64,000 bases of DNA from an uncultured Neptuniibacter sp. (lineage in GTDB: Bacteria > Pseudomonadota > Gammaproteobacteria > Pseudomonadales > Balneatricaceae): contig NZ_CANMIR010000005.1 of the NCBI RefSeq assembly GCF_947498015.1, positions 1-64,000 of the forward strand, written 5' to 3'. The notes beneath the pieces are model-generated. The model was not told where the DNA came from and did not search any database. It was given only the letters and a program-made list of their open reading frames with translations. Below, one piece after another: positions 9,207 through 20,393 of this stretch. Each line of letters opens with the position of its first letter. The stretch's first letter is position 1. Both the position numbers and the translations under genes were made by a program.

Positions 9207-9707
9207 ATGTCAAATCATGAACAGAAAGACGGCGATCTGCAGGAAAAGCTGGTTCAGGTTAACCGCGTCGCTAAAGTTGTTAAAGGTGGTCGAATCTTCG
9301 GCTTTACAGCACTGACTGTAGTTGGTGATGGTAAAGGTCGTGTAGGTTTCGGTCGTGGTAAAGCACGTGAAGTTCCTGCGGCTATTCAGAAAGCTATGGA
9401 ACAGGCTCGTCGTAATATGGTTTCAGTTGAACTGAACGGCGACACACTGCAGTACCCAATCAAAGCACGTCACGGTGCTTCAAAAGTTTACATGCAGCCT
9501 GCATCTCAAGGTACTGGTGTTATCGCAGGTGGTGCGATGCGTGCGGTACTGGAACTGGCAGGTGTCCATAACGTACTGGCTAAGTGCTATGGCTCAACTA
9601 ACCCGGTAAACGTTGTTCGTGCGACTGTTAAAGGTCTCGCTACAATGAAATCTCCGGAAGATGTTGCTGCTAAGCGCGGTAAGTCCGTAGACGACATTCT
9701 GGGGTAA
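9207..9707 (+). CDS. rpsE: 30S ribosomal protein S5
   Basis: S5 lies at the mRNA entry channel and affects decoding fidelity. The 166-residue product contains the S5 double-stranded-RNA-binding motif ([20 protein letters not shown], then [18 protein letters not shown]) and the C-terminal [18 protein letters not shown]. Confidence 0.98.
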   Translation: MSNHEQKDGDLQEKLVQVNRVAKVVKGGRIFGFTALTVVGDGKGRVGFGRGKAREVPAAIQKAMEQARRNMVSVELNGDTLQYPIKARHGASKVYMQPASQGTGVIAGGAMRAVLELAGVHNVLAKCYGSTNPVNVVRATVKGLATMKSPEDVAAKRGKSVDDILG

Positions 9708-9713
9708 TCGACA

Positions 9714-9893
9714 ATGGCTAAGACTGTTAAAGTAACATTGGTACGTAGCCCTATCGGTACTCTGCCTAACCACAAATTGTGCGTTAAGGGTCTGGGTCTG
9801 CGCCGTATTGGACACACAGTTGAAGTAGAAGATACTCCATCTGTACGTGGCATGATCAACAAAGTTAACTACATGGTTCGTGTAGAAGACTAA
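9714..9893 (+). CDS. rpmD: 50S ribosomal protein L30
   Basis: A 59-residue L30. The product begins [20 protein letters not shown] and ends [12 protein letters not shown], the same length and framework as E. coli L30, including the conserved [12 protein letters not shown] core. It starts six bases after rpsE and is followed by rplO 16 bases later, the usual rpsE-rpmD-rplO order. Confidence 0.95.
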   Translation: MAKTVKVTLVRSPIGTLPNHKLCVKGLGLRRIGHTVEVEDTPSVRGMINKVNYMVRVED

Positions 9894-9909
9894 TAAGGGA
9901 GTTCACAAC

Positions 9910-10344
9910 ATGCGTCTGAACACTCTGAGTCCAGCTGAAGGTTCTCGTAAAGCGGCTAAACGTGTTGGTCGTGGTATCGGTTCCGGTCTGGGTAAGACAT
10001 GTGGCCGTGGTCACAAAGGTCAGAAATCCCGCTCTGGCGGTTCCGTAAAACCAGGTTTTGAAGGCGGTCAGATGCCTTTGCAGCGTCGTCTGCCAAAATT
10101 CGGTTTTACATCTCGTATTGCCCGTTACGTTACAGAGATTCGTCTGAACGAACTGGCTAAGATCGAAGCTGAAGTAATTGATCTGGATGCTTTGAAAGCT
10201 GCGGACATCATCAAGCAGGAAATCAAATCTGCAAAAGTGATTCTGTCTGGTGAGATCAACAAGGCTGTCACTGTAAAAGGTCTTCGTGTGACCAAAGGTG
10301 CACAGGCTGCTATCGAAGCTGCTGGCGGTAAAGTCGAGGCGTAA
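9910..10344 (+). CDS. rplO: 50S ribosomal protein L15
   Basis: L15 is a late-assembly protein rich in glycine and arginine at the N terminus. The 144-residue product has [20 protein letters not shown] and the [20 protein letters not shown] stretch. Its stop codon directly abuts the secY ATG. Confidence 0.98.
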   Translation: MRLNTLSPAEGSRKAAKRVGRGIGSGLGKTCGRGHKGQKSRSGGSVKPGFEGGQMPLQRRLPKFGFTSRIARYVTEIRLNELAKIEAEVIDLDALKAADIIKQEIKSAKVILSGEINKAVTVKGLRVTKGAQAAIEAAGGKVEA

Positions 10345-11664
10345 ATGGCTAAAAAAGGACCAATACCGGCTGGTGTACAGAGCGGACTAGGTGAGCTTAA
10401 GTCTCGTCTAATCTTCGTTCTGTTGGCGATCGTTGTATACCGTATCGGTGCTCATATACCGGTTCCGGGTATCAACCCAGATCGACTGGCTGCATTATTC
10501 GATCAGAATCAGGGTACGATCCTGAGTCTGTTTAACATGTTCTCTGGTGGTGCGTTGGAGCGGATGAGTATCCTCGCACTGGGTATCATGCCGTATATCT
10601 CTGCATCGATTATTATGCAGTTGATGACGGTTGTTAGCCCTACATTGGCGCAGTTGAAGAAAGAGGGTGAGGCTGGTCGTCGTAAGATCAACCAGTACAC
10701 TCGCTACGGTACTGTGCTTCTGGCTACTGTTCAGTCCTTCGGCATGGCTGTAGGTCTGGCAAATCAGGGTGTCGCTTTCAGCGCTGATATCAGCTTCTAT
10801 TTCGTTGCTGTTGTTACTCTGGTTGCTGGCGCTGTGTTCCTGATGTGGCTCGGTGAGCAAGTTACAGAACGTGGTATCGGTAACGGTATCTCAATTCTGA
10901 TCTTTGCCGGTATTGTGGCTGGGTTGCCAAGTGCAATCGGCCAGGCCTTTGAAGCAGCGCGACAGGGTGATCTTAATATCCTGGCGCTGCTGGCTATCGC
11001 ATTCCTCGCGATTGCTACTGTCGGTTTTGTTGTGTTTATGGAGCGCGGTCAACGCCGTATCACCATCAACTACGCAAAACGCCAACAGGGTAATCGTGTG
11101 TTTGCGGCCCAATCAAGCCATCTGCCTCTTAAGGTGAATATGGCTGGGGTTATTCCGCCGATTTTCGCGTCCAGTATATTGCTTTTTCCTGCCTCAATGG
11201 GCCAATGGTTTGGTCAGACTGAAGGTATGGATTGGCTTCAGAATGTAGCATTAGCGCTTGGCCCAGGTCAGCCGCTTTACATTCTACTGTTCTCGATCGC
11301 TATTATCTTCTTCTGTTATTTCTATACTGCGATTGTTTTCAATCCTAGAGATGTAGCAGATAACCTGAAAAAATCAGGTGCTTTTATTCCAGGTATTCGT
11401 CCGGGTGATCAATCAGCACGTTACATCGATACCGTGCTGGGTCGGTTGACACTGTTTGGCGCGCTATACATTACCGCAGTATCTTTGATGCCGCAGTTTC
11501 TTGTTGTAGCCGCTAATGTCCCGTTTTACTTCGGTGGAACCTCGCTACTAATCGTCGTCGTTGTTGTGATGGATTTTATGGCGCAGGTTCAGTCTCATCT
11601 GATGTCACATCAGTACGAGTCCCTGATGAAGAAGTCTAATCTCAAAGGTGGCCGCGCGAATTAA
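10345..11664 (+). CDS. secY: protein translocase subunit SecY
   Basis: SecY is the channel of the SecYEG inner-membrane translocon. The 439-residue product has ten predicted membrane segments, starting with [20 protein letters not shown]. The SecY signatures [14 protein letters not shown] and the cytoplasmic-loop motif [19 protein letters not shown] are present. The start abuts the rplO stop with no spacer, which suggests translational coupling. Confidence 0.98.
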   Translation: MAKKGPIPAGVQSGLGELKSRLIFVLLAIVVYRIGAHIPVPGINPDRLAALFDQNQGTILSLFNMFSGGALERMSILALGIMPYISASIIMQLMTVVSPTLAQLKKEGEAGRRKINQYTRYGTVLLATVQSFGMAVGLANQGVAFSADISFYFVAVVTLVAGAVFLMWLGEQVTERGIGNGISILIFAGIVAGLPSAIGQAFEAARQGDLNILALLAIAFLAIATVGFVVFMERGQRRITINYAKRQQGNRVFAAQSSHLPLKVNMAGVIPPIFASSILLFPASMGQWFGQTEGMDWLQNVALALGPGQPLYILLFSIAIIFFCYFYTAIVFNPRDVADNLKKSGAFIPGIRPGDQSARYIDTVLGRLTLFGALYITAVSLMPQFLVVAANVPFYFGGTSLLIVVVVVMDFMAQVQSHLMSHQYESLMKKSNLKGGRAN

Positions 11665-11690
11665 TGCGCCAAGGCTACATGGAGTAGATC

Positions 11691-11807
11691 ATGAAAGTAC
11701 GTGCATCTGTTAAGAAGATCTGTCGTAACTGCAAAATCGTTCGTCGTAACGGTTCAGTACGTGTGATCTGTAAAGTAGAGCCGCGTCACAAGCAGCGTCA
11801 GGGTTAA
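11691..11807 (+). CDS. rpmJ: 50S ribosomal protein L36, zinc-ribbon form
   Basis: A 38-residue L36. The product begins [15 protein letters not shown] and ends PRHKQRQG. The zinc ligands Cys11, Cys14, Cys27 and His33 are all present, so this is the zinc-binding form. An ATGGAG ribosome site precedes it, and the alpha-operon promoter follows it. Confidence 0.95.
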   Translation: MKVRASVKKICRNCKIVRRNGSVRVICKVEPRHKQRQG

Positions 11808-11842
11808 TTTATCCTGATTTGGGCGTAGATGGCGTGCAACAC

Positions 11843-11871
11843 TTGATTTAATTTTGATCAACGTGTAATAT
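11843..11871 (+). promoter_or_regulatory. sigma-70 promoter before rpsM (alpha operon)
   Basis: TTGATT, 17 bases and TAATAT give a good promoter match in the 145-base gap between rpmJ and rpsM. The predicted start is near 11878. Confidence 0.65.
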
Positions 11872-11877
11872 TGCGCG

Positions 11878-11960
11878 CCTTCTGCGAACAGAACAAATTT
11901 TTTATGGTGTTTGTTAATAGTTTCGAACACCTTTTATGAACGGAGTAAAAGAATGGCCCG
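11878..11960 (+). promoter_or_regulatory. alpha-operon leader, probable S4-responsive ribosome-binding-site structure
   Basis: The leader holds an 8-bp hairpin (GGTGTTTG at 11906-11913 with CGAACACC at 11924-11931) just before the rpsM Shine-Dalgarno CGGAG. In E. coli, S4 binds a pseudoknot at this position and represses rpsM, rpsK, rpsD and rpoA. The position fits; the pseudoknot itself was not verified. Confidence 0.45.
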
Positions 11961-12309
11961 TATAGCTGGCGTCAACATTCCTGACAATAAGCATGCGGTA
12001 ATTTCTCTGACTTACATTTACGGTATTGGCCGCACGACAGCGTCCAGCATCTTAGATACTTGCGGTATTGCACCGACAACTAAGATTGCTGATTTGTCCG
12101 ATGAGCAATTGGACATCGTTCGTGGAGAAGTTGCTAAATTTACTGTTGAAGGCGACCTGCGTCGTGAAGTTTCCATGAGCATCAAACGTTTGATGGATCT
12201 TGGTTGTTTCCGCGGCATTCGCCACCGTCGTAACCTTCCGGTTCGCGGTCAGCGTAGTAAAACAAACGCGCGCACTCGAAAAGGCCCGCGTAAGCCGATC
12301 CGTAAATAA
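11953..12309 (+). CDS. rpsM: 30S ribosomal protein S13
   Basis: S13 contacts the P-site tRNA and bridges to L5. The 118-residue product starts [16 protein letters not shown] and ends [14 protein letters not shown]. The start is chosen by family homology and by CGGAG upstream; an in-frame ATG at 11911 would add 14 non-conserved residues. Confidence 0.97.
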   Translation: MARIAGVNIPDNKHAVISLTYIYGIGRTTASSILDTCGIAPTTKIADLSDEQLDIVRGEVAKFTVEGDLRREVSMSIKRLMDLGCFRGIRHRRNLPVRGQRSKTNARTRKGPRKPIRK

Positions 12310-12334
12310 GTGGTAAGCGATAGGAATTCCGAAT

Positions 12335-12724
12335 ATGGCAAAGCCAGGTAATCGCACACGCAAAAAAGTGAAGAAGCAAATTGCGGATGGGTTCGCCCAC
12401 ATCCACGCTTCTTTTAATAATACGATCATTACAATTACTGATCGACAAGGTAATGCTCTTTCTTGGGCAACTGCAGGTGGCTCCGGCTTCCGTGGTTCTC
12501 GTAAGAGTACACCTTTCGCTGCTCAGGTTGCGGCTGAGCGCGCTGGACAGGCTGCTTTAGAGTATGGCCTGAAAAACCTCGACGTATTTGTTAAGGGTCC
12601 TGGACCCGGCCGCGAATCTGCTGTTCGTGCACTGAACGCATGTGGCTACAAAATTGCAAATATCACTGACGTGACGCCAATCCCTCATAATGGTTGTCGT
12701 CCACCGAAGAAACGTCGCGTTTAA
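12335..12724 (+). CDS. rpsK: 30S ribosomal protein S11
   Basis: S11 is a platform protein near the exit site. The 129-residue product has [19 protein letters not shown] and the C-terminal [16 protein letters not shown], full length. Confidence 0.97.
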   Translation: MAKPGNRTRKKVKKQIADGFAHIHASFNNTIITITDRQGNALSWATAGGSGFRGSRKSTPFAAQVAAERAGQAALEYGLKNLDVFVKGPGPGRESAVRALNACGYKIANITDVTPIPHNGCRPPKKRRV

Positions 12725-12739
12725 TCTGGAGACGGTAAT

Positions 12740-13360
12740 ATGGCTCGTTATCTTGGACCTAAGTGCAAGCTGTCTCGTCGGGAAGGTACAGACCTTTTCC
12801 TGAAGAGCGGCGTGCGTGCACTGGACAGCAAGTGTAAAGCTGAGACTGTCCCTGGTGTTCACGGCGCTCGTCGTGGTCGGTTATCCGACTATGGCCTGCA
12901 GCTGCGTGAAAAACAGAAAGTTCGTCGTATGTACGGCGTGCTGGAACGTCAGTTCCGTAGTTATTATAAAGAAGCGGCTCGTCGCAGTGGTGCAACAGGT
13001 GAAAACCTTCTGCAGCTACTGGAAGGTCGTTTGGACAATGTTGTATATCGTATGGGATTCGGTTCTACACGTGCAGAAGCACGTCAGATCGTTTCTCACC
13101 GCTCCATCACTGTTAACGGCCAGGTTGTGAACATCGCTTCCTACCAGGTAAAAGCAGGTGATGTAGTTGCAGTACGTGAAAAGGCTAAGTCACAGTTGCG
13201 TATTAAAAGCGCTCTGGAACTTGCTGGTCAGCGTGCAGCAGTTGAGTGGGTTGACGTTGACGCTGCAAAAATGGAAGGCACATACAAGGCCACTCCGGAG
13301 CGTTCTGATCTGTCTGCTGATATCAACGAACAGCTGATTGTAGAGCTGTACTCGAAGTAA
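12740..13360 (+). CDS. rpsD: 30S ribosomal protein S4
   Basis: S4 is a primary 16S rRNA binder and in E. coli the translational repressor of this operon. The 206-residue product begins [20 protein letters not shown] and contains the S4 RNA-binding fold ([20 protein letters not shown]). Confidence 0.98.
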   Translation: MARYLGPKCKLSRREGTDLFLKSGVRALDSKCKAETVPGVHGARRGRLSDYGLQLREKQKVRRMYGVLERQFRSYYKEAARRSGATGENLLQLLEGRLDNVVYRMGFGSTRAEARQIVSHRSITVNGQVVNIASYQVKAGDVVAVREKAKSQLRIKSALELAGQRAAVEWVDVDAAKMEGTYKATPERSDLSADINEQLIVELYSK

Positions 13361-13384
13361 TTTTAACTTTAATTTGGTGGAAAT

Positions 13385-14389
13385 ATGCAGCGTTCGGTAA
13401 ATGAGTTTCTAAGTCCACGTCATATTGACGTACAGGAAATCAGCAAAACGCGTGCTAAGGTGACTCTTGAGCCACTTGAGCGTGGATTTGGCCATACGCT
13501 GGGCAGTGCATTACGCCGCATTCTATTATCTTCTATGCCGGGTTGTGCCGTAACAGAAGTTGAGATTGATGGCGTTTTGCATGAGTACAGCACAATTGAA
13601 GGTGTTCAGGAAGATGTAATTGAGATCCTCCTGAACCTGAAAGGGGTTGCAGTATTACTGCACAATAGTGATGAAGTAACCCTGACTCTGAGCAAATCTG
13701 AAGCAGGTCCTGTAACTGCTGGCGATATTCAACTGAATCAGGATGTTGAAATTGCTAACCCGGACCACGTTATTGCTCACCTTAACGAAGGTGCGAGTCT
13801 TAACATGCAGCTGACTGTAGGTCGTGGCCGTGGCTATGTTCCTGCTGATCTGCGTGTCTCTGATGAAGAAGAGACTCGTGCAATTGGTCGTCTACAGCTG
13901 GACGCAACTTTCAGCCCTGTACGTCGTGTTTCCTACGTAGTAGAAAGCGCACGTGTAGAGCAGCGTACTGATTTGGATAAACTGGTTATTGATATCGAAT
14001 CTAACGGTACCATTGATCCAGAAGAAGCCATCCGTCGCGCAGCTACTATTCTTCAGCAACAGCTAATTGTATTTGTTGACCTTGAAGATGGTGCTGATCA
14101 GGCTAAGGATGAACCAGAAGAGCCGGAAATTGATCCGATCCTTCTGCGTCCTGTAGATGATCTGGAGCTGACTGTACGTTCCGCCAACTGTCTGAAAGCA
14201 GAGCAGATCTACTATATTGGTGATCTGATTCAGCGTACAGAGGTTGAACTGCTTAAGACTCCGAATTTGGGTAAGAAGTCGTTGACAGAAATCAAAGACG
14301 TGCTTGCATCTAAGGGCTTGTCCCTGGGTATGCGTCTTGAGAACTGGCCACCGGCTAGCCTTAAGAACGACGATAAAGTCGCTTCCTGA
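13385..14389 (+). CDS. rpoA: RNA polymerase alpha subunit
   Basis: Alpha dimerises to nucleate RNA polymerase and contacts UP elements and activators. The 334-residue product has the N-terminal assembly domain ([20 protein letters not shown]), a flexible acidic linker (about residues 233-250) and the C-terminal domain with [12 protein letters not shown], which holds the DNA-binding arginine equivalent to E. coli Arg265. Length matches the pseudomonad protein. Confidence 0.98.
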   Translation: MQRSVNEFLSPRHIDVQEISKTRAKVTLEPLERGFGHTLGSALRRILLSSMPGCAVTEVEIDGVLHEYSTIEGVQEDVIEILLNLKGVAVLLHNSDEVTLTLSKSEAGPVTAGDIQLNQDVEIANPDHVIAHLNEGASLNMQLTVGRGRGYVPADLRVSDEEETRAIGRLQLDATFSPVRRVSYVVESARVEQRTDLDKLVIDIESNGTIDPEEAIRRAATILQQQLIVFVDLEDGADQAKDEPEEPEIDPILLRPVDDLELTVRSANCLKAEQIYYIGDLIQRTEVELLKTPNLGKKSLTEIKDVLASKGLSLGMRLENWPPASLKNDDKVAS

Positions 14390-14428
14390 TTCGGCGATAA
14401 ACACTGACTGGTTTGGTAGGGATTTATC

Positions 14429-14818
14429 ATGCGTCATCGTAAATCTGGTCGTAAATTAAGCCGTACCAGTGCGCACCGCAAAGCTATGTTTAAAAACATG
14501 GCAGTATCTTTGTTTGAGCACGAGTTGATTCGTACAACTCTGCCTAAAGCTAAAGAGCTGCGCGGCTATGCAGAGCCACTGATTACACTGGCTAAAAACG
14601 ACACTGTTGCGAACCGCCGTCTGGCATTCGCACGCACTGGCAGCAAAGTAGCTGTTGGTAAATTGTTCAATGAGCTGGGCCCGCGTTATAACGCTCGTCC
14701 TGGTGGTTACGTTCGTATCCTGAAGTGCGGTTTCCGCCCAGGCGACAATGCACCAATGGCTTATGTTGAACTGGTTGATCGTCCAGCTGTTGAAGCTGAA
14801 GACGAAGCCGAAGATTAA
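14429..14818 (+). CDS. rplQ: 50S ribosomal protein L17
   Basis: L17 lies near the tunnel exit. The 129-residue product has the N-terminal [20 protein letters not shown] and [17 protein letters not shown], plus a short acidic tail. It ends the array and is followed by a strong terminator. Confidence 0.97.
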   Translation: MRHRKSGRKLSRTSAHRKAMFKNMAVSLFEHELIRTTLPKAKELRGYAEPLITLAKNDTVANRRLAFARTGSKVAVGKLFNELGPRYNARPGGYVRILKCGFRPGDNAPMAYVELVDRPAVEAEDEAED

Positions 14819-14833
14819 GATTTCTTGATCATC

Positions 14834-14861
14834 AAAAAACCCGGCTTCGGCCGGGTTTTTT
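14834..14861 (+). terminator. terminator of the ribosomal-protein/rpoA operon
   Basis: A 12-bp stem, AAAAAACCCGGC with GCCGGGTTTTTT, around a stable TTCG tetraloop. Because both ends are A/T runs it can also act on the opposite strand, where the 14932-15426 gene ends. Confidence 0.95.
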
Positions 14862-14931
14862 ATTGCGTGTAATGTATACCGATTTGACTAAAGACTTCAG
14901 TTTTACAGCATACCGATTAAGTTTTGGATGA

Positions 14932-15426
14932 TTACTTACACCAGCTAGGATCATCAGACCATGAATCGTTTTTATATCTTCTCTGCTCTAAATCAACAGC
15001 AACAATGCCTGTTTGATTCCTTCCATATGCTTTGACCGTACATCTTTCATTGGTAAAGGTGTAGGTCGCATAATATGCCGTGTTTGCTTGCGGCGTGAAT
15101 GTACCGTAAAGATTGCAGTTTAGATTATTATGACGTTCAAGCGTAAAGGATGTAATCGAGAAAGATAATGGGGATTCTGACGATACTGCTAATTTTTGTT
15201 GCCCACCAGGTTGCATGAATCCAGCTATTTGCTTGCCCTTACAGCGTTCTGCATCTTTATATATGTGAATCAATGCAACTTTCCCATCTCCTTCAATCTT
15301 TGATCTCTCGTATTGCAGAATGAGTGACGCGTTGCTATTTGACGGAGCTAGATATTTCACGGGTTTGGCGGTAGTAATACACCCTGTTAGGGTGACGGTT
15401 AAACACAAGGCTGGTCTCCTTTTCAT
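14932..15426 (-). CDS. hypothetical lipoprotein
   Basis: I do not recognise this 164-residue protein. It has a short lipoprotein signal: a basic MKRRP, a hydrophobic stretch and the lipobox LTGC with Cys16 as the lipidated residue. The mature part has four further cysteines (in RCKG, LNCNLY, RCTV and the C-terminal WCK) that could form disulfides, and looks beta-rich. The gene lies alone between rplQ and uvrA on the opposite strand to rplQ. No clear Shine-Dalgarno precedes the ATG; AGGAG occurs just inside the coding region, but a start after it would destroy the signal peptide. Confidence 0.7.
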   Translation of the reverse strand: MKRRPALCLTVTLTGCITTAKPVKYLAPSNSNASLILQYERSKIEGDGKVALIHIYKDAERCKGKQIAGFMQPGGQQKLAVSSESPLSFSITSFTLERHNNLNCNLYGTFTPQANTAYYATYTFTNERCTVKAYGRNQTGIVAVDLEQRRYKNDSWSDDPSWCK

Positions 15427-15483
15427 TTCATGATGTCATTACGACTTTCAGCATGAGTCTGGAAAACAGCTCAGTGTATGTTC

Positions 15484-15537
15484 CTGGCTGACATTGCTCT
15501 AAGTAGTGATATGGTGCGCAACTCTCACGTCAGCCAG
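15484..15537. repeat. 9-bp inverted repeat between uvrA and the orphan lipoprotein
   Basis: CTGGCTGAC (15484-15492) and GTCAGCCAG (15529-15537) are perfect inverted copies separated by 36 bases. It lacks a T-tract, so it is more like an operator pair or an insertion remnant than a terminator. Confidence 0.5.
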
Positions 15538-15562
15538 TTACGTTTGGCGTTTAGTAGGGCTG

Positions 15563-18382
15563 TTAAAGCATGCTGCGTAAAAACCTGCCTGTATGAGATT
15601 CTTGTGATTGAGCAACCGTTTCCGGTGTCCCTTCAGCAATGATCTGCCCACCTTTGATACCACCTTCGGGACCCAAGTCGACAATCCAGTCTGCGGTTTT
15701 GATCACATCTAAGTTGTGTTCAATCACAACAATGGTATTGCCGTGGTCTCGGAGGCGGTTAAGGACATTCAGAAGTTGCTGAATATCGTAAAAATGGAGC
15801 CCTGTCGTTGGTTCGTCCAATATATATAAGGTTTTACCTGTGTCGCGTTTGGACAGTTCTTTAGCTAGTTTTACACGTTGAGCCTCACCGCCTGAGAGTG
15901 TTGTAGCAGCTTGCCCTAAGCGTATATAGGAAAGGCCAACATCAATTAATGTTTGAAGGCGTCGTGCAAGGGCAGGTATCGCATCAAAAAAGGTGCGCGC
16001 ATCTTCAACGGTCAGGTTAAGCACTTGATGGATATTCTTGCCTTTATACTTAATCTCAAGGGTTTCACGGTTATATCGCTTTCCTTTACAAACATCGCAA
16101 GGGACGTAGATATCTGGAAGGAAGTGCATCTCAACCTTTATAACCCCATCACCCTGACACGCTTCACAGCGCCCACCTTTAACATTGAAGCTGAAACGTC
16201 CAGGTTTATATCCTCGCGAACGCGCTTCCTGCGTACCCGCAAATAGTTCTCTTACAGGGGTGAAAATCCCAGTGTACGTCGCCGGGTTGGATCGTGGGGT
16301 TCTACCGATTGGGCTCTGGTCGATATCAATAACTTTATCAAAGTGGTTTAGACCCTTGATCTCTTTATACGGTGAGGCATCAAGTGTGGTTGCATTATTA
16401 AGCTCGGTTGCTGCCACTGGATAGAGCGTGTTGTTAATCAGAGTGGATTTACCTGAGCCTGATACGCCTGTGATGCATGTGAGCAGGCCTACAGGAAGCC
16501 TTAAATTAACGTCGTTCAGGTTGTTACCTGTAGCACCTTCTAATTCTAGCCAGCGTTTAGCATCGGGCTGATTTCGTTGGCTTGGTATCTCTATCTTTTT
16601 AATCCCACTTAGGTACTGCCCTGTGATGGATTCAGGGTTATTCATTACCGCTTGCGGCTCGCCAGCCGCTATGACTTCTCCTCCATGTACCCCGGCTCCT
16701 GGTCCGATATCGATAACATAGTCTGCAAGACGGATCGCATCTTCATCATGTTCAACCACGATCACGGTATTACCCAGATCTCTAAGATGGACGAGTGTTT
16801 TAAGTAAGCGCTCATTATCCCGCTGGTGCAGGCCGATTGAGGGTTCATCGAGTATATACATAACACCGACAAGACCAGCGCCTATCTGGCTTGCTAGGCG
16901 GATACGCTGTGCTTCCCCTCCCGATAATGTATCTGCATTACGTTCAAGTGATAGATACTCCAGACCAACATTGACGAGGAAAGCCAGGCGTTCGCGGATC
17001 TCTTTGAGTATCTTTTCAGCGATTTCACCCTGTTTTCCAGTTAGATGAAGCTGGTTGAAATAATCAAGGCTCTCTCCAATTGGTTTGGTAACAATCTGAG
17101 GGAGTGTATGTTCATTGATATAAACGTGACGAGCATCTCTACGCAGCCGGCTCCCCTTGCACGATGGGCAGGGTTGCATATTCAGGTATTTGGCCAGATC
17201 TTCACGAACGGTGTCTGATTCTGTTTCTCTGTAGCGCCTTTCAAGGTTATTGAGTACACCTTCAAACGGATGCGCTTTATTTATGATGTCTCCACGATCA
17301 TTCAGGTACCTGAAGGTTACTGCCTCTGAACCGGTACCTTTCAGAATCAACTGTTGATGCTCTTTAGATAGCTCGTGGAATGGGCTATCCATACTAAAAC
17401 CATACTGTTCGGCAACCGCCTTCAGCTGTTGGTAGTAGTAAAGGCTCCTTCGATCCCATCCTCGTATTGCCCCCTCTGAAAGTGTCAGTTTGTCATCATG
17501 CACCACTTTTGTAGGGTCAAAATATTGCTTTACACCCAGGCCATCACAGCTTGAACAGGCTCCATGGGGGTTGTTAAACGAGAACAGGCGCGGCTCTAAT
17601 TCCTGAATACTATGGCCGCATTGGGGGCATGCGAATCGTGCCGAGAAGATCAGTTCATTCTGCGCTTCATCCATATGGGCGACTTTGGCAATACCATCAG
17701 TCAAATTGAGTGCTGTCTCAAATGATTCTGCTAGGCGGGTTTGAAGATCTGGGCGAACTTTAAATCGGTCAATGACTACTTCGATATCGTGCTTCTTGTT
17801 TTTATCGAGCTCAGGCGGAGAATCCAAATCCACAACGATGCCATTAATGCGGGCGCGTATAAAACCCTCTGCTCTTAAATTATCAAACGTATGTAAGTGC
17901 TCACCTTTTCGACCTTGTACGACAGGTGCCAGTAGCATCAATTTACTTCCTTCTGGAAGTGCTAGTACCTGATCAACCATCTGGCTGATAGTTTGTGCGG
18001 CAAGTGGTAGATCATGGTCAGGGCAGCGCGGCTCACCTGCACGAGCAAATAACAGTCGCAAATAATCGTAAATCTCCGTGATGGTGCCAACGGTTGAGCG
18101 TGGGTTATGCGATGTTGATTTCTGTTCAATTGAAATGGCAGGTGAAAGCCCTTCGATATGATCTACATCTGGCTTTTCCATCATGGAAAGGAACTGTCTT
18201 GCATAAGTAGACAGGGACTCTACATAACGGCGCTGACCCTCCGCATATAGTGTATCAAAAGCTAATGATGATTTTCCCGATCCTGACAGGCCTGTAATGA
18301 CGATCAGCTTATCCCGTGGAATTTCTAGATCGATATCTTTGAGATTATGGGTGCGGGCACCTCTGACCAGAATCTTATCCAT
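15563..18382 (-). CDS. uvrA: excinuclease ABC subunit A
   Basis: UvrA is the damage sensor of nucleotide excision repair, a dimeric ABC ATPase that loads UvrB. The 939-residue product has two Walker A motifs ([12 protein letters not shown] near residue 31, [12 protein letters not shown] near 640) and two ABC signatures ([24 protein letters not shown]). It also has zinc-finger cysteines (CPQCGHS, CSSCDG, CEACQG, CDVCKG). It is divergent from ssb, the common proteobacterial arrangement. I found no clear LexA box in the 173-base gap. Confidence 0.98.
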   Translation of the reverse strand: MDKILVRGARTHNLKDIDLEIPRDKLIVITGLSGSGKSSLAFDTLYAEGQRRYVESLSTYARQFLSMMEKPDVDHIEGLSPAISIEQKSTSHNPRSTVGTITEIYDYLRLLFARAGEPRCPDHDLPLAAQTISQMVDQVLALPEGSKLMLLAPVVQGRKGEHLHTFDNLRAEGFIRARINGIVVDLDSPPELDKNKKHDIEVVIDRFKVRPDLQTRLAESFETALNLTDGIAKVAHMDEAQNELIFSARFACPQCGHSIQELEPRLFSFNNPHGACSSCDGLGVKQYFDPTKVVHDDKLTLSEGAIRGWDRRSLYYYQQLKAVAEQYGFSMDSPFHELSKEHQQLILKGTGSEAVTFRYLNDRGDIINKAHPFEGVLNNLERRYRETESDTVREDLAKYLNMQPCPSCKGSRLRRDARHVYINEHTLPQIVTKPIGESLDYFNQLHLTGKQGEIAEKILKEIRERLAFLVNVGLEYLSLERNADTLSGGEAQRIRLASQIGAGLVGVMYILDEPSIGLHQRDNERLLKTLVHLRDLGNTVIVVEHDEDAIRLADYVIDIGPGAGVHGGEVIAAGEPQAVMNNPESITGQYLSGIKKIEIPSQRNQPDAKRWLELEGATGNNLNDVNLRLPVGLLTCITGVSGSGKSTLINNTLYPVAATELNNATTLDASPYKEIKGLNHFDKVIDIDQSPIGRTPRSNPATYTGIFTPVRELFAGTQEARSRGYKPGRFSFNVKGGRCEACQGDGVIKVEMHFLPDIYVPCDVCKGKRYNRETLEIKYKGKNIHQVLNLTVEDARTFFDAIPALARRLQTLIDVGLSYIRLGQAATTLSGGEAQRVKLAKELSKRDTGKTLYILDEPTTGLHFYDIQQLLNVLNRLRDHGNTIVVIEHNLDVIKTADWIVDLGPEGGIKGGQIIAEGTPETVAQSQESHTGRFLRSML

Positions 18383-18555
18383 GTTGCCTCAGATGTAGAA
18401 AACAAAACGTATCATTATAAAGACTTTTCATGATGCCTGTAGTGATATATTCATGACGTAACTTTGCTATGGGACTGAATAGAATCGCATGGTAAGCTTT
18501 GCGGTAATACACACGGTATGAATATCGCTGTGTGAAGCAATTTCTGGAGAAAAAA

Positions 18556-19086
18556 ATGGCACGTGGTGTTAATAAAGTAATTTTGGTGGGTAATCTGGGT
18601 AGTGACCCGGAAGTACGTTATATGCCGAATGGCAACGCAGTGACTAATGTCACGATCGCGACCTCTGAATCCTGGAAAGACAAACAGACAGGCCAGCAGC
18701 AGGAACGTACTGAATGGCATCGTGTCGTGTTCTTTAATCGCCTGGCCGAGATTGCGGGCGAGTATATGAAAAAAGGTGGTAAGGTCTACGTCGAGGGTTC
18801 GCTACGTACTCGCAAGTGGCAGGATCAGAGTGGTCAGGATCGTTATACCACTGAGATTGTAGCCAGTGAGATGCAACTGCTCGATAGCCGCGGTGGAAAT
18901 GATGGTGGTTATCAGCCTCAACAGGGTGGTTATGCGCCTCAGCAAGCGGCTGCTCCCCAGATGGCCCCAGCGCAGCAGCAAGCCCCTCAGCAGATGCAGC
19001 AGCGCCCTGCGCCCGCACCGCAACAGGCTCCTGCCGGTCAGCCTGCAGCAGGGTTTGATGATTTCGATGATGATATCCCGTTCTGA
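18556..19086 (+). CDS. ssb: single-stranded DNA-binding protein
   Basis: SSB protects single-stranded DNA and recruits repair proteins through its C-terminal tip. The 176-residue product has an N-terminal OB fold ([20 protein letters not shown] to about residue 110), a glutamine/proline/alanine-rich linker and the acidic tip DDFDDDIPF. The start is chosen by homology and by CTGGAGA upstream; an in-frame start at 18532 would add eight residues. Confidence 0.98.
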   Translation: MARGVNKVILVGNLGSDPEVRYMPNGNAVTNVTIATSESWKDKQTGQQQERTEWHRVVFFNRLAEIAGEYMKKGGKVYVEGSLRTRKWQDQSGQDRYTTEIVASEMQLLDSRGGNDGGYQPQQGGYAPQQAAAPQMAPAQQQAPQQMQQRPAPAPQQAPAGQPAAGFDDFDDDIPF

Positions 19087-19091
19087 TTCGA

Positions 19092-20012
19092 ATGGATGTA
19101 GAACTACTCCTCAAGCCAGTTAAGATTCTGATTACCGGTGCTCATGGTCAGGTGGGCACCGCGTTGGCACGATTGGCTGAACACGATGATTTTTTTCAGA
19201 TCATCGCCTTAGATAAATCTAAGTTGGATATTACAGACGTTGCCCAGGTTCAAGAGCAATTGGCTGAGTATCTGCCCGACTATGTCGTCAACTGCGCTGC
19301 GTTTGATCATATCGATGAAGCGGAACATAAATCTGAGTTATGTTATGCAGTTAACTGTACAGCCGTAGAAACGCTTGCACTGGCGTGTGGCGATCTATCG
19401 ATACCGATGTTTCACCTTTCTACTGACTACGTATTCGATGGTCACTATGCCAGTGGCTATGCTGAGGAGGATGAAGTTGCTCCGCTTGGTGTTTACGGTG
19501 ACAGTAAGTGGCAGGGTGAGGAACGCTTACGTCAGGTATTACCCAAGCATATTATTCTCAGGGTTAGCTGGCTGTTTAGTGAGCAGGGGAATAATTTTGT
19601 TCTTCGTACCCTTGAATCTGCTCGCAGCCAGAAAGAGTTATCTGCGGTGAGTGACCGCCGTGGTTGCCCAACTGCAGCATCAGATGTGGCTCGTGTGATT
19701 CTTGCGATGTTGAAGCAGATTCATAACGGTGCAGATGCATGGGGTACCTACCACTATTGTGGAGCAGAGATCACCAATCGCTATGATTTTTGTAAGGAGA
19801 TCCTCATCGCGGCTGGAAGTTATGAAAATTTTGAGGTCGAAAAATTAGTCCCAATCTCAAGTAAGGATTATGTGACCGAAGCACAGCGCCCCAATACTTC
19901 CGTGCTAACCTGCAAAAAACTACTTAGCGTGTTTGGTATCAGGCAAAGAGCTTGGCGGCAGGAGCTGCAGTGGTTGATGCGACTCATCTACCAGCAGGAC
20001 TCAGGTCGTTAA
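19092..20012 (+). CDS. NAD(P)-dependent sugar-nucleotide reductase, RmlD-like
   Basis: The 306-residue protein belongs to the dTDP-4-dehydrorhamnose reductase family of short-chain dehydrogenases. Residues 15-21 give the nucleotide-binding GAHGQVG. Later motifs are VVNCAAFDHIDEAE, the FHLSTDYVFDG core and the catalytic YGDSK. It starts five bases after ssb, so it may be co-transcribed. There are no rmlA, rmlB or rmlC genes nearby, so a rhamnose pathway role is not supported by context; another sugar or a different reduced substrate is possible. Confidence 0.8.
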   Translation: MDVELLLKPVKILITGAHGQVGTALARLAEHDDFFQIIALDKSKLDITDVAQVQEQLAEYLPDYVVNCAAFDHIDEAEHKSELCYAVNCTAVETLALACGDLSIPMFHLSTDYVFDGHYASGYAEEDEVAPLGVYGDSKWQGEERLRQVLPKHIILRVSWLFSEQGNNFVLRTLESARSQKELSAVSDRRGCPTAASDVARVILAMLKQIHNGADAWGTYHYCGAEITNRYDFCKEILIAAGSYENFEVEKLVPISSKDYVTEAQRPNTSVLTCKKLLSVFGIRQRAWRQELQWLMRLIYQQDSGR

Positions 20013-20393
20013 CCAAGGCGTGGCTGAATGGTTAATGGCAACCAGTACGATGTAGGCAAAGCAGACCAGTGCTGCTGCAAATGCCATCAGCTTAACCGGT
20101 TTGCTTCTTGCGCGTTTAATGACCATGGTGCCAAAACCGATATAGGCGAATAAAGCGATCACCTTTGCGGTTAGCCAGTGGTCAATAAAAGGGTATTGTC
20201 TGAGTAAAACTGCCAGTGTGATCGCGCTTGCTAACAGAACAGTGTCAATTACATGCGGTAAGATCTTCACCCAGCGCTTTTCCAACTGGGCCGGATAGTA
20301 TAGAGCCCATACCCCCCGAATTAAGAAAAATCCCAAGCTTAAAACGATACTTGTCAGGTGAATGTGTTTGATTGCCAGATACATAATTTTCAC
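20001..20393 (-). CDS. SirB2-like integral membrane protein
   Basis: A 130-residue protein with about four hydrophobic helices and the family-like start [23 protein letters not shown]. SirB family proteins are small inner-membrane proteins of unknown biochemical role. The 3' end overlaps the convergent RmlD-like gene by 12 bases. The first codon is GTG at 20393; an ATG at 20384 would shorten it by three residues. No Shine-Dalgarno is obvious for either. Confidence 0.75.
   Translation of the reverse strand: MKIMYLAIKHIHLTSIVLSLGFFLIRGVWALYYPAQLEKRWVKILPHVIDTVLLASAITLAVLLRQYPFIDHWLTAKVIALFAYIGFGTMVIKRARSKPVKLMAFAAALVCFAYIVLVAINHSATPWLTT

Noticed and set aside
18383..18555. LexA/SOS box between uvrA and ssb
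   Set aside because: The best candidate begins CTGT but lacks the matching ACAG half; no acceptable CTGT-N8-ACAG is present.
18734..19114. Minus-strand frame of 126 codons opposite ssb
   Set aside because: It mirrors the repetitive Gln/Pro/Ala linker of ssb; no ribosome site.
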